DNA of 64,000 nt from Montifringilla adamsi (Eukaryota > Chordata > Aves > Passeriformes > Passeridae), in assembly GCA_017590115.1 (NCBI GenBank), contig JAGGNK010015447.1, positions 806,001 through 870,000 on the forward strand, given 5' to 3'. Below, in pieces: positions 48,951 to 62,500 of this stretch (position 1 is the first letter of the stretch; each line of letters begins with the position of its first letter). The translations under genes and the position numbers were made by a program. A model generated the notes under the pieces. The model made no database searches. It was not told the DNA's origin and saw nothing but the letters and a program-made list of their open reading frames with translations.

Positions 48951-50424
48951 GTATCTGCTGCGGCTGAAGTCCAACAGCTTTTGGCAGAGTCCAAGAAATT
49001 CCAGTAGTTTGTAACTAGGGGGAAGAGAACTCAGCTGTAGGCGCAGCACCCCAGATCATGAGGTTTGGGCAGTAGCTGCAGAGGCAGTTCTTGAGCTGGC
49101 ATCCAGGTCAGCTGAAGATCCAGAAGTGAATACCTGCCCCTGTTCTTGTGTTCCACAGAAGCTGAGGAGGGGTTTCCTGGGATTTAGTCTTTAGCTTGCA
49201 GTGCTGCTGCCTTCCCCACACTGTTTATGCCACGCTCTGCCTCTCTGATACCCGCCCTCAATCCACGTGTGGTTTTTAAGTGCTACAGCCCAATCTTTTG
49301 CTCTTCTTTTGAACATCTCCTGCATGTGGGTGGGTGTTTTCTGATGAATCAACATATGGTTAAGTCTTACTTTATGTGAGAGGGAAGAACTGATCTTTAT
49401 TACTCAAGTATTACTTTCCTTTAAGCAAGAAGTAATACCTGCAAAACCTGGATTTCCTTTAAGCAAATAATGGATTACACATGCAAAAACGGCCTCAGAC
49501 CTGCAGGCTAGTCTGGAATGAGTACTGCTTCAGTAATGAATATTGATGATGTCAAGTTTCACCTTACTGTGAGCAACTGTGATGAAATTTACTGAAGAAT
49601 GGGGATCTAAGGAATGGTAGCCCTAAAAAATCTGTGTGGCACTGACTGTCTAAGCAGGGAGCAAGTTCCTGTCTTTGAATTACGTCAGGAATAGAATGTG
49701 ACTTGTGAGGTTAATACAGAGAGGCAGAAGGAGCAAAAAATAGATTGTTCTGGAAAGCAGGAATGGGGGGATCACAATATTGAAGGGGGAAACAGTGCTT
49801 AGGACAGTGTCAGAGCTGTGGCAGAAGTGACTGACACTGGTGAAATGCTTGTGGAGGGCGGGAGGGAGGGAGAGAAGGATCCCTCTGAGGAATACGTCTG
49901 CTCGGATTCAGAGGGTCAGCAGAGAAGCAAGTATTGATGCTGGGAAAAAAGAAGGAGCACGGAAAAATTATTCTAGAGATGGCATGTCTATTGGGAGGAA
50001 AAGATAGGATGGAGGAAAACATACAAAAGTAAAATACTTTGTCTTTTCCATGTCATCCTTCCCCATCAGTAAACAAAGGTGCAGCTGTGTCAAGACCTTA
50101 AAGCCTGCCTGGAATGTGAGAAACCACTCCAGAAAGAAAAAGGGGCTTAAGCAGCTTTGTTTCCAAACAAAAGCAGATTTTTTCCTTTACACACAGGTGC
50201 TGCTAATTCTTTGTTGTAAATGTGCTTAAAATAGCTGTGGTTTATGGCCAGATGTGACACTGTATATTACAGTATCTATGGGATGTGTTTTGTGGATAGC
50301 AAAGAGCTGTGGGATATGAGCAATCCTGGTCTAGATATTTTCTTGGATTTGGATGGTAGAAGAGGTAACTGGTAATGTAAATCCTGTAATGGACTAACAT
50401 AAAACACTGCCTGTAAGTCTGTTA
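48951..50424. other. Intergenic, with one G-quadruplex motif
   Basis: No gene is recognised. A four-tract G motif lies at 49856-49870. Confidence 0.5.
49856..49870 (+). other. G-quadruplex motif with 1-nt loops
   Basis: GGGCGGGAGGGAGGG has four G3 tracts and single-nucleotide loops, the arrangement that forms the most stable parallel quadruplexes in vitro. Its role is unknown. Confidence 0.75.
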
Positions 50425-50610
50425 AATCATGAAATCACAGAATGATTTGGAGTAGAAGGGACCTTAAACATCTTCCAACCCCCCCTGCCATGGGCAGGGA
50501 CAGCTTCTGCCGTCCCAGGTTGCTCAGAGCCCCTTCCAACCTGGCCTTGGACACTTCCAGGGATCGGAATTGCTCCGAGGCTGCTCTCAGCTGTGCCCCT
50601 TGGCTGCTGG
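50425..50610 (-). mobile_element. CR1 LINE 3' fragment
   Basis: Reverse orientation: ATCACAGAATGATTTGGAGT, CCCCCCTGCCATGGGCAGGG, CCAGGTTGCTCAGAGCCCCT and CTTGGACACTTCCAGGGAT. Confidence 0.9.
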
Positions 50611-53457
50611 GAGGAAAATAAGAATGGATAAAACCAAAACACTAAAAGATGTGACTATTTATTTGTTGTAACAGAGCACCATGCAGAATATGGGAGTTTG
50701 TGCTGGGAAACAGCTGGTATAAACAAGCTTAAGAAAATAAGTGTTTGACTAAGGGGAAGGACATAGTAGTGGAAGTCCTGAGGAAGGCTGTATTTGCTTA
50801 TCTACAAGGTAATTTTGCCACAAGATTTTTAGACTTATTTTGGAAAACTGGAGCTAGCCTGCCTCAGGAATGGAGGGAGTCTCAAGCTTGCTGCATGGTC
50901 AGCTCTGTGAGAAGTGTACCAAGGCAGGGAAAGACTGGTTTTCCAGGGGGACAGAGTTTATTGCTCCTTTACAATAGAGCTGGGAAAGTCATCTGTGGTA
51001 CAGCATGTTGTCATTTTACAGCAGCCCTGGCACATGAGCACCATAATTGATTACAGGGTAAAAATGACAGTGGGCCCATGAAGTGGAGAAAGGGTGTGGG
51101 AAGCAGCTGGCTACAGTAGAAAGAGAAGGGTGGGCCTGACACATTGGGAGGGTTGGAATAAATGCTTTCCTCATGTACACTTCAAAAACTTAAATCCCTA
51201 TGTTTCAGCAATTAACAGTCTTACTCATAGAGGGTGTAGAGAGTGTTTGCAGAAGGGGAGGATGCCATTATCTGCAGGGTGACTTCCAAAAGAGTTCCTA
51301 AAGGAACTGCTCCAGTTAGAAAGAAAAGCCTGGATTTATTTGACAGGCTCTCTAAGTCATGACTATACTTCTCCCTCTCTACCCACCAGGAGAAAATAGC
51401 AAGTGCTTGCAGACAGCTTTTTAGGAACTCCCTGTACCTCTCCACTATTTTTCTTCAGATGAATCTCCAAGCCCAAGCAAGCCTTGCAGAAGGTGGGTTC
51501 AAAGCAATTGCCCTGGAGGGGGAGGGGAAGCAGTGAGGCCTAAAATCCCAGTGATAAATATGAGTCAGGCACCATTTCCATGGGGGATGTGCCTGAAGTT
51601 CAGGCTGAGCCCCGCTCTGTTCTCTTGCAGGCATTTGCAAGCCTCTGCTGCCTAGCCAGCCTCCATCTGCAGGCAGTGATTAACACAGTGCAAAGGCTCC
51701 CTCCCACTGCTCCAGCATCTTTTTCATCCTGAACTGCCTGAGAGGGATCTGAGAGTCCCACGAGGGATGTCCCATGGGGACCAGTGCCTGCTGTCCCTGG
51801 GTGAGAGATGCTGCTCCAGCTGTGGAGTGCAAGAACAGCCCAAGCTGGGGTTTGTTTGGTTTCTATGTTTAGGGGCTGGTTTATACTTCTGGCCACTGTA
51901 TAATTATGATTATAAAATAGCCACCTCTTCAGTTTCTGCCTCTTGGCAGCTCTCAGGAAACGACCTAATTTGAACTGCCAGCAGTGAGGACCTTGAACCC
52001 TATCAAAAGTCATTTTTAACTGAACCTAGAACCTCTAGACATTTGCCACACTCTGCTGGCAGTGACAAAGATAGTTAAGTGAGATTTTTCCAGTGCTGGA
52101 CACAGGCTTCCACATGCGTGGCTCCCGCAAAATGAATCCACAAGGCAGCCATTCATGGCATCCTGAATGCCTCCTCTCACTGCTGATTTTGGGATCAATA
52201 GAAATTCAGGCTGGGGCTGAGAACTGGCCTTTTATGCCTTGTTCTAATGCTGGCCTTTAGTCCTCACCTTGCCATGCATTGGGCGGCTGCGCTTCTGCTC
52301 TGCCCCACCAGCACCACCCCTCCTTTGCAACACCAGCAGGGCAGGTCCTGCTGGTTGAAATGAGCTGCCATCTCCAGCTGCTGCTCCGTGGCTCTGTGTG
52401 AGGAAAGAGCAGGGTGGAAGAGAGCTGAGGAAGCTGCACCACAGACAGGTTTTTTGGCTTTGGGCTGGCTGCACCTCCAACTTATGCCAGCATCGCCTCT
52501 GCTTGTGGAGAGCTGGGGGAGCCCTCAGCAGCCCTTTCCAGACCCACAGGCTCACCTCAGCTGCAGGTCTGTAATTAAAAAAAACAGCATTAAATATCCT
52601 GGAAGTGGAGATGCAGGGCAGAGCGAGTTCTCAGCAGGGACTTTGGCATGGCCATAGCTCAGGTGATGTCCCACCATCATCAGCAGCACAGCAGAGGAGA
52701 GATGAGGCCAGCGTTCAGCAAGTCAGAATTCATGGCTTGGTCCACTTAGTGCGAGTGCAAACAGATGGGGAAGGCTGCAGTGGGTGTTCATAAAAGCTCC
52801 TCTTTTGTGGAATAGCCACTCCTTTGCATCTCTCTGTGACTTTATTCTGTGTGGCAGTGAATGCAGAAAAATCAGGGGTGCCATGGGGTATATCATTGTT
52901 TTCAGGTAGAGGCCACATAGCTGTGCTGTGCCTTTGGGTGAGATGGCTGCTCCACAGGTGGGGAATGGCTTTATTTGCAGTGTGAGTTTGAGGGGCAGCT
53001 GCTTATCCTGAATTTTAATACAAGGGGATTCTGCCCTTGCAAGGTGGCTGCTTTGTAGCTTCTGATTTGTCCACCCTCAATCATTAACATCACTGGACAG
53101 CCAAGAAAATTATTTTCATTGTGGTTTTACTCCTATTTTCCTTCCTTTTAAAAATTTACTGGAAGACCTATAAACATTCAGCTGTTAGGTGAGGCACAGA
53201 AAGGGACTTTTTCCCCTCACACACAGTCTGTGGCTGCAGCCTTTGTCCTCAGCGCTGAGCTGAAGGTTGTGCGTGGTGCACACATCAAAAATGCTCTAGA
53301 AAAGAAATCAGGGTGGCAAATATGGTGTAAATAGATGGAAGAGGGAAGACTGAGTCAAGTCACCCCGCTCCTGATTGTGCAGATCATGTTTTGATGGCAA
53401 GTGTGTGAGGTGAGTGAGTGAGGCCTTTCCTCCTGTTCATAGCAGGGTCAGCCATGA
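50611..53457. other. Intergenic, nothing recognised
   Basis: No exon or repeat could be identified. A 137-codon minus-strand frame at 51600-52013 has no family resemblance. Confidence 0.5.
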
Positions 53458-53725
53458 AGTCAGAGCAGGTTACTCAGGGCTGCACCTAACCCACACTTGA
53501 AAACCACCGAGGATGGAAACTGCACAAGCTCCTGGTCCCCAGCTGGGTGGTGTCCTGATGAGAAATTTCTCCTCGTGAGTTTGAACTTCTCTGGTTTCAA
53601 CCCATGCATGTTGTCTTGCCTGGCTCTTTTTGGTTGTCTCCCCACAGCTACTGGAAGGCTGCCGTGAGCCCCCTCCCAGCCAAACCCCCTGTTTTTCAGG
53701 CTGGACAAGCCCTGTAGCCTGATCA
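53458..53725 (-). mobile_element. CR1 LINE fragment
   Basis: Reverse orientation. CAGAGCAGGTTACTCAGGGC, AATTTCTCCTCGTGAGTTTG, CTACTGGAAGGCTGCCGTGA and TTCAGGCTGGACAAGCCCT match the inner part of the CR1 3' end. Confidence 0.75.
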
Positions 53726-56700
53726 TGGTAATTCAGCCCAGGCTCTCATCATTGCTTGGTGGCCCATTATTAGCCAAGGCCAGAAGAACTTTATCAGGGG
53801 AAAACAATACGCAGTTCCTTTGGTGTTTTATGGCTTGGTGAAGGAGAGTGTGTCCTCTTCCGGACTTAATTGTGGAAAAAGAAACAAAACTGAAGGTAAA
53901 AATGGGGCAGGAAAGCTGAGCAACCAGCAAACACCACTTGGCAGGTTGTTCCCATCAAGGACTGTTAATCCCACATGCCAAGATCCCCTACACAGAGTGA
54001 GCTGCTCCTCCTTGTGAGGGCCAACCCTGCTCCACCCTTGGCTTGGCACTCAATTAGGAAAAGCTGATTTTTGCTGCCACCAGTTCCCCTTCCTGAGCCT
54101 GTTAGTGCATCTCGTGAGCTGCCACCTCTGTTTTTCCAGCCCTGTAGACACAAGTGACCACATCCCTTCCCAGAACAGCAAGCCCCTTGTTCACTGCCGA
54201 TGGCACCTCCTCCCTTGGGTCTGCTGGCAAAGCTCCCATCTCACTCCTGGGGAAGATTTCTATTAAACAGTGTAGGTTTTCCTTTTATAAGTGGTTTGTT
54301 TTACAATCTAAGTCACATTTATCTGTAAAATTAGTCCTGCAGCCAGTCCTAGCAGTTCCTCCCTGCTTTTTGTGATGGGACTCTGTTGTCAGCACCTCAT
54401 CGTTTCCAGAATTCAAGTATCTGGGCTAAGACTTTCTCTTCTGCCCTCTTCAAGTTGAGTGGAGGACTTTTTTTGTATGTACTGAAGTATCTTTGGTTAC
54501 TGCCAAAAATTATTTTAGCAGAAAAATGTTGTTTAGCCTGTACCAAAAAAAAAAAAAAGTGCATCAGCCATTTAATTGAAGCTCTGTTTTGGAAGCAGTG
54601 CAGTGCCTGAGAGTTGTGGATGGTTTCTGCCTTCTGTTAGAGAGGTGCCTATAGTTTTTAGAAAGAAAAAGTCCTGGAAGTGTGAGCTTCTGGGAAACAC
54701 CTTCATCCATACAGTCCTCATGGACCAGGAGGGGAAGTCTGAGCACCTGGGCACCTAAACTCGTCCTCAAGAGCTTCCTCTACACTCAACCTCCAGGCTC
54801 TGGAATGTGCAGATAGCCATCAGGCTCCGCCTGGGAACAGCAGCTGTTCCCTAATGCAAAACAAATTTCCTGAGCCTGGTCAGAGCTGAATGGCTCTTGC
54901 CTCAGGCTTGCCCTCAGGAGGAGGGGCAAGGTGAGGCTTGTCCTCACTTTCCTCCCTGGGAAGTCTCCCTGTGTATGAAGGTGCTTCATAGATGCTTATG
55001 GACAGCTATGGATTTGCCTGGAGGATGGGATGTGGTGTAGATGCTCCAGAGACAGATTTGCTCAAGGACATGGTCGGAGGAAGTGCATTTTATAGAGCAG
55101 ATTCCCCTTGTCTGCCTAGGGAGTACATCCCCTTCATCCCTGTATACACGAGCACCCAAATCCCTTCTCCATGTGCAATCACTGGAGGAGACCAGGCTTT
55201 TTTTCCTTTTTCACAAGGGTCTGGTTCACCCAGGTGCCCTGCACACCTCTGCTATCAGCTTTGTTTGGGGGAACACAAACTCTTCTGGAGGAACACCGTG
55301 ATGAACAGCAACCTGAAAGCGCCAGACCTGGCACAGCCCAACAAGCAGCTGGCCTTCTGCAACATATCATGAGCTGCCAGTCTCTCAGGCACACCTGGAA
55401 ATAGCCCTCTGCCCTGGGACAACACCCTGTGGATTTGCTGTTTTCATTAGGATTTGCCCATTTTCCTTTGCCACCCCCAGGCTTGTGAAACACAAACAGA
55501 ATGGATGTAGCAAGACTTAAAGCAGGGATTTGTCCTTAGGAGGAGGAGTGTGGGAATGTGAGGTTTCACAAAAGACAGTCCTGGTTGGTCACTAACCTTT
55601 ACCTCTCCTGGTTGGGAGTCACCTGGTGCCAGGCATTGCCCCGGACCTGGGTGCCTCACTCTGGGGTTTTTGGAGCTAAGGCCATCCAGGAATATGGGCT
55701 TTGGGGATCCTCACTGATATCCCAAGTGCTCAGCTGTCCGTCTCAGAAGGTGCATCTGCTGTGCCAAACCTACTGGTCTGGTTTCAGGTGACCTGGTAAG
55801 GCAGCCTGGAAGCTTTCTCTGCAGTCAGCCCTCCTGGTTAACTGGTTCATATCAGTTCTCTCAGCTTGATACCAAACACTTCACGGCAGCTTCCCAGAGA
55901 AGTAAAACTCTCATTGTTTTCCACAGAAAAATACAAAATCCCATGGTAACCAGTGACCCCTTTGTTTGTGCCAGTCCCTAGAGCTACCAAGCAGTGACAG
56001 AGCCATTCCAAAAATCCTGGGAGAGAGCCTTTGCCACTGTAACCCAAAGAGGATGAGCAGGGGCTGAGGACACCACATTGCCCTTCCAATCCTACTCCCC
56101 TTTCTGGCACCATTTTAAAATATAGCAATACATCATTCCCTGTTTTTGCTAGGAGCAGCATGGAAAGCTTCCTCAGGTGCCCTGTGCTGGGACCTGGAGC
56201 AGGATGTGTTGGGAACAAGGTGGGACTTAGATCAGGGGAAAAGAAGCTGAGACAGGGTCTTGGAAAAGGAAGGGAGAAAATAGGAGAGGGTCAGTTCTAG
56301 AAACAGAGCAGGGAAGGCAAATGCAGATCACAGATATGAGGATAAAAGTGAGGGAAAACAGCAAGTTGTGAGAAATAACAGGAACAGGTCACATTTGGAA
56401 GAAAATGTAATGGCCTGGGCATACAGGAGGTCAGACAAAGTGTAAAATACACAAAGGGCTCTCCCAGCTTGAAATGCTGGCAGCACAACAGGATCTAACG
56501 AGTGGCTCTTTAGTTTAGATGATGAAATCAAAGACTCCAACCTTCTGATGGTCAATATGTGGCAGCACAACCCCACACGACAAACTAGCTTTATGCATTT
56601 ATTGAAAAATAGAAAACCAAAAAAAAAACCCCCAAAATCAAAACCACCAAAAAACCCCAGACAGAAGCAGAGCACAAGTGAGATTAAGACTGCAGTCTCA

Positions 56701-56964
56701 GGTGATGCTGGCATGAAGAGGAATGTGCATTGCAATAAAGATCTGCAAGATCTGTGCTTCTCTTGTGGCAGGATCTTGGAGGCTCTATGGAACAAATCTA
56801 GGAATTCAAGGAAGAGAGAAAATAGTTTTGTGATGAAGGTACATTGATGTAGTCCTGCTTCAGGCCCAAAGTGATGCAAGGCAAGTCAGAGGTTCTTGAG
56901 ATAAAAATAGTCTTTATTTACCAGACCAAGTGTGCATAGGCACAAAAGAAGCTGAATAAGAAGG
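53726..56964. other. Intergenic, nothing recognised
   Basis: No gene is recognised. An A run lies near 54545 and an A-rich stretch with CCCC blocks at about 56610-56660; the frames there are low-complexity Lys/Pro. Confidence 0.5.

Positions 56965-57021
<57 letters not shown>
56965..57021. repeat. Poly(A) tract (57 nt)
   Basis: Fifty-seven uninterrupted A. It could be the tail of a retroposed transcript or a simple microsatellite. The sequence just before it contains AATAAG but no recognisable gene, so origin by retroposition is unproved. Confidence 0.95.
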
Positions 57022-57024
<3 letters not shown>

Positions 57025-57955
57025 ATCCCTTCCTAGCAGCCTTTCCTTAATTTATTGACTGATTTTCTGCATTTTTTTAAATGAAACATTTACACTTTTC
57101 AAAGTGCTGTTTTACCCTCTAAAAAGTGGCTGTGTTAGGGCTTCCTGTCACTGCCTGCTCCATGGAAAGTCTCTAAATTGGGTTTTGTGTGCTGCCTGCC
57201 AGCTCTGTTCCAAGCAGGATATTTTCTATTTTGCACGCAACTGCCAGTAAAAAAGTCCCAGAGAATTCCACGCATGCCTCTGCACCTCTCCAGATAACAG
57301 CTCCTTTTTATGTTAGTGCAACTATGTTGAAGCTAATTTTGTGCAAATACCTTTGAGGCCAAAAAGTGCTCCTGAACCAGAAACTTAATTGGAGTTGGTG
57401 CAGTGTGGGCTCAAGTGCTCCTCAATCATTTTCCTCTGGCTAGGCTGGGTTTTGCAGGTCCAAGAAGTTAAACAAACAATTCTTATTTTACTATTTTATT
57501 CGGCAGCATCACATTTATATAGTCACTTTTCAGAGCAGAATAGGGAATTCCCTCTTTTCTTCTTCTTCCTCCTTCTCCTATTTTTTTTTTCTATTCTTAC
57601 AGTCCCTGAACCAGGGCAGGACAGAGGATGTTGGTCCAGCACTTCATTGACCAAGAGTTTTGCCCATGGGAGGAGTCCTGCCACCAGCCTGGAACCTGCT
57701 CAGGCTCCAAAGCAAACACTCCTAAAAACAGCTTTCACAAAAGCCAAGTCTGATGAAAATGCCATTGCCAAAACCAGCAAAAAGATTCTTTAAATCCCTG
57801 TAGAACTCAGCAACCTTCCTCCAGCCTGGAGGGCAGCACCTCTGTGCTCTCTGTTTTCACAGATGCCATCACCTTCTGCAATGCCAGAGGTGCTGCTGGA
57901 GACTCTTTGGCTCCCAGCAGCCAAGCACAGGAACAATGTCACTGGAGTCTGCACC
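57022..57955. other. Intergenic, nothing recognised
   Basis: A pyrimidine-rich run lies near 57550-57595. A 134-codon frame at 57389-57793 has no recognisable family. Confidence 0.5.
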
Positions 57956-58090
57956 CACACCTCCACAGAATCCCAGGATGGCTCAGGCTGGAAGAGACCA
58001 CAGTGGGGCAGCTGGTCCCACCTCCCTGCTCCAGCTCCCTGACCTGCTCTTCCCAATGTACCCCAGGCTGTGTGTCCTGTCCATCCACCC
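57956..58090 (-). mobile_element. CR1 LINE 3' fragment
   Basis: Reverse orientation: CACAGAATCCCAGGATGGCT, CAGGCTGGAAGAGACCACAG and CCCACCTCCCTGCTCCAGCT. Same subfamily as 22812-23135. Confidence 0.75.
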
Positions 58091-59110
58091 AGGGAGGCTC
58101 AGTGTAGCTCAGCTTTGGGGCACAAATTATTTCATTGCACAAGGAATTGTCAGAGAGAACTAAACCCATTCCTGCAATTCTTAATTTGTACTGTCTATGA
58201 CCAGCCACATGCTGCCCACTTCACCCTCATTTTCCACCTTTACCCAATTGCTTCTTAGCCACAGTACAGAGAGAGATATATATTCCTTCAATGACTCACT
58301 CTTTCCCAATGGAGAGGCTCTCCCATGGGAGCAGCTCAGCACCAAGGGGCAAGTCTCACCTATAGGGAGGCAGGGAGATGGGGATTCCTGTTCCATTTCC
58401 TCCCCTCGTGCAGAGAGAGTTTAAAACAGTGTTTACAATCAGTGGAATGACTCAGGAAAGCAGTTCTGGCAGGGTGGGGAACCTAATTTGAAAAAATTAA
58501 AAAAAAAAAAAAAAGAGGCAATGACTTCTGCTTTATACATTGGCTGATATTCAGCCATCAGTACACAAAGGACTTTTCTTCCTGAGCCATTAGCTAAATG
58601 AATCAGCAGAGATTTCCAGCAGAGTGTTTCTCCCAGCAGAGTCCCATCTCCTGTTCTCCGCAGGCTGGGAGGGCAAGTATCCCTCTGCCACTGCAGAGAC
58701 AAACAGGACACAAACAGGAAGGTGTCTTTTCAAAATGTGAGGTTACTGTAAAAATAAATCATGACTCTTCTGCAGAGAACAGCAAACACAAATTATGGGA
58801 AATATTTTCAGCCTTTGCTGCTGCAAAGGGAGCAGATGTAAACAGCCCAGCTGCCACAGCAGGCTGACACCAGCTGTGGGATGGCTCACAGCCCTGCAGC
58901 TCCAAGGCTGCCACAGCTTTCCCAGCTGCCAGTGCTGTGGTGAGGACAGCCCCCTGTGCTCCCCAGGGCTCTGCTCCAACCAGCCCAGCACACCCACACC
59001 AGAGCATAGGACCCAAACTTGGAGTGGGGATATCCCCGTGAGGGTCTCCAAATAATCTTAATTTCAGTTCCTTTGTTTCCAACAGAGGCTGAATGACACA
59101 GCTGTCCAGA
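58091..59110. other. Intergenic, nothing recognised
   Basis: An A run lies near 58500. No exon or RNA gene is seen. Confidence 0.5.
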
Positions 59111-59535
59111 AGTCATTGGAGCACCTTCCCTATGGAGACAGGCAAGTAAAGCTGGGGCTGTTCAGCCTGGAGAAGGCAAGGTTGGTGTGAGGACACCTCA
59201 CAGAACCTTCCAGTAGCTGAAGGGGCTACAGGGAAGCTTTTCATAAGGAACTGTAGTGAAAGGGCAAGGGGGAATGTCTTCAAACTGACACAGACTAGGT
59301 TTAGATAGGATATCAGGAAGAAATTATTCCCTGTGAGGATGCTGAGGCCCTGGCATGGGGTGCCCAGAGAAGCTGTGGCTGTCCCATCCCTGGCAGTGCT
59401 CCAGGCCAGGCTGGATGGGGCTGTGAGCAACCTGGGACAGTGGAAGGTATCCCTGCCCTTGGCAGGGGAATGGAATGAGACGATCTCTAAGATCCCTTCT
59501 GACACAAATTCTTCCATGTTTCTGCAATTCTAAGG
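59111..59535 (+). mobile_element. CR1 LINE 3' fragment
   Basis: Plus orientation: GGGGCTGTTCAGCCTGGAGA, TAGATAGGATATCAGGAAGA, GGGGTGCCCAGAGAAGCTGT, CCAGGCCAGGCTGGATGGGG and GACGATCTCTAAGATCCCTT. Confidence 0.92.
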
Positions 59536-62500
59536 CTCCCAAGGCACAAGGAAGGTTTGGGCACCTTCTGGAGCATTGGGTGCTGCAAGGAAGAGGGTGT
59601 GCCAACGCCCCCAGGCAGGCAGGTGGGATTGACATGGGAATATGAAGGTCTACCTCCCCACGCTCCCAAAAAAGAAAAAAAAAACCCCAGAAAACAACAC
59701 CCAACTTCCCAAAGCAGCTGGGTTGAGAAGGAGTGGCCATGTGACTTCCCTGCTAAAGGTGAGAAAGGCAAGGATGAAATCATCTTCCTGCAGAAGAAAG
59801 GGAGATTGGCTCCCCTCCCCAAAAACTAGAGAGGCTTTTATCTGTCAGGGAGTGCTGAAGGATCTGGGTTCCCTCTTTGCCCCAGCACCAGAAAGTGAGA
59901 TGGACCCAAGTGGCACTTTGCTCCAAATCCCTGAAAACAATCAAGGGACAAACTTCTCCAGCTTGTTTAAAGTACTGTAAAAATCTACAGTGAGCACAGA
60001 GGGCACAGGAAGTAAGAAAGAGGATGGCTTCTATAGTGTATATAACTGGAACTTTTAAACTCCTGGCTATTTAGAGCTACCTTGCTGTAAAATCAAACAC
60101 TTCTCAGCAGTTTTCTCCAGCAACAACCCTTGGGAGACAGCTATCACAGCCCTGGGCTCTGAAAAGCTATTGCCTTAATGTTCAAAATTTACCAACCCCT
60201 TTTTCTGATGGATCAGGCATACATGGGATGTGGGACACACAAGATCAGGAATGTATGTATCCCTGAAGCTGGTTTGATGACTGAGCCATGCAGGCTCACC
60301 TGGCAGATCCATTATCAGTGCTGAAGGTGTGATTATCATTAAGCTAAATGAGGTCTCACAGGTGTTTCCATGCTCAGCACTTACCTATGGAGATGGAGGG
60401 CACTGGCAGGTGATTGACTTGGGTTTGGTTTGGTTTGTGGGGGTTTTAATGTGTTCTGCTTAGCACAGCTGCATGAAGGGGAATCAATATTTACCACCCA
60501 GCCACAGATGACTGTCTCATCTGATTTGTAGCAATCTTTATAATAAATGCAAAAAATTATTCCTGCTGTTGAACTAAATTAATGCTGATACTTTCTAATG
60601 TATCCCACCTTACAGAAACTAAGAGGCCTGTAAGGAAAGGTTTCTCGTAAAACTGAAGAGTTAGTTCACATGAGTTCATGTACTCTCATAACATAAAACA
60701 GGACTTGTTTGTAGAAAATAGTGCCTTTTTGCTGGCCAAGGCACACAGGAAAAGGTTAATATACCAAATTTACTGGGTTACACATCAGCTATTTAGAAGT
60801 GGCAGGAGTTTAAAAATTAATTATGCTAAAATATGCAAATAGGAGATAGACACACACATATATGCACTGTCAGCTTAACAGCCACAATTTCAGCAACTGG
60901 ACAAAATTTCACCGTGCTTTTCTTCTGTGAAAGTAAGTTTGTGACAGTACCCTCAATTCCATTTCCAGTCTTAAAGCCACAGTACTGCATGAGTCTAACA
61001 GAAATACATCTACAATCTACCTTGTCAACTCAAAAAACAACCAAAAACCCAACAACAGTTGACAACACACAGAGCTTTCTCTATTTGCACCAAGTCTGAC
61101 TCATTTAAAAATCCCGACTGCCTGGCACTTCCAGTTCAAATGACAATACAGAGGCAAAACAATTCTCCACACTTCAAAGGAGACTCCAGTCAGGCAGCCA
61201 TGGAATTTGGAATTTTGATCCTGCTCACCCTAACAAAATGAGTCTTCCTGAGACTTAACATGAAAAGGGAATAGGTAATGAAAGTACCTATGCTGTCTTG
61301 TCCAACACACACCTAATTCCACTACAAATTGCAGCAGGGAGAACTGCATGAGGAGCCTGGAATGCTGGGATTCCAAGATACCAGTGCAGCGTGGATTGCA
61401 GATGCAATAGGGAGGGTCATATAAGGATGGAAGGCTCTTCACCTTAGTGGGACACCTGCCACATGATCAAGGGCTGTCACAGCTTCTTCCAGAGGCAGCA
61501 CTGGGAAAAAAATCCTGCCTGTGGTTAACTCTGGTTTGGCTCCAAAGCCAGCAAGAGCACAGAGAGGATGAATCTGGCCATCCATGTGTTCTGAGGTACC
61601 CACCCTTTCCTCCTCTTTCAGATAGGAAAGAAATCACCATTCAAAAGTCCAAGCCCAATTGTACCTGGCAAGTTAAACGCATGAGCATGGAAATAAAACA
61701 GACCATTCCCAAAAAGTTTATATTTTACCCAAAAGCTTAAATGCAAAGAATTGGCCACTTCAAAAATTTCACTGTGCTCATTCACTCCCCAAAGCTTTTG
61801 AGATTGCAGCACATAAAACTCAGTGCTCATGTCACATTTCGACTGGGAATGCTGTAGACAGATTACGTGAGCTGGGGTGGGGACTGCCACCAGACCACGT
61901 ACCAAAAGCCTATTTCTGAAAATGTGCATTTCTCAAAAAGCACACTGAATTATTTTCTTCTTCATTCTAGGAGAAGGGGCAGGTAGGGCTGAACAAGCTG
62001 GCATTTTGTTGGTTTTGTCCTCTTCCAAACCTGGAAGGGCTGGTTTGGGATCCAGGCAAGATTCCCAGCCAGCCCTCACTATGATGAATTTTGCAGTCAT
62101 CACCAGGAACAGCTTTCAGAGTGGCTCGTAATTGCAATGAGAACTCCTATTCACACGTCTTGGAAATATTTGTTTAGGCTGTTCAGCTGAGGATGAGTGA
62201 AGCAAGTGTGAACTAATGAACATTCCCAACCATTCTCAGCTTATTACAGGTAAGAACTAACTTTTGCTGTAGGAAATGGAAATTCTGGAATAGCCACACG
62301 AAGCTGTAAACTCAAAATCTGTCCCTGTCTATACTGCTTAGTCTTTCAGTAGTGTATACCACTGCCAGACATAAGCCAGTGTTCTACAGGAGGAAGAAAA
62401 AGGAGAGGAGCTGCAACATCCAGTTCCTGCCAGACGTTCCATGGCGAGACTGAAACAATAGGCAGTACCAGGTCTTATTTCACAAGGTACAAGAGGGACA

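Noticed and set aside
56548..56879. Overlapping 99- and 183-codon frames
   Set aside because: They span an A-rich stretch giving Lys/Pro or Phe/Gly repeats; no protein family.
56910..57021. Processed pseudogene ending in poly(A)
   Set aside because: No parent gene is recognisable upstream of the A tract and no target-site duplication could be identified by eye.
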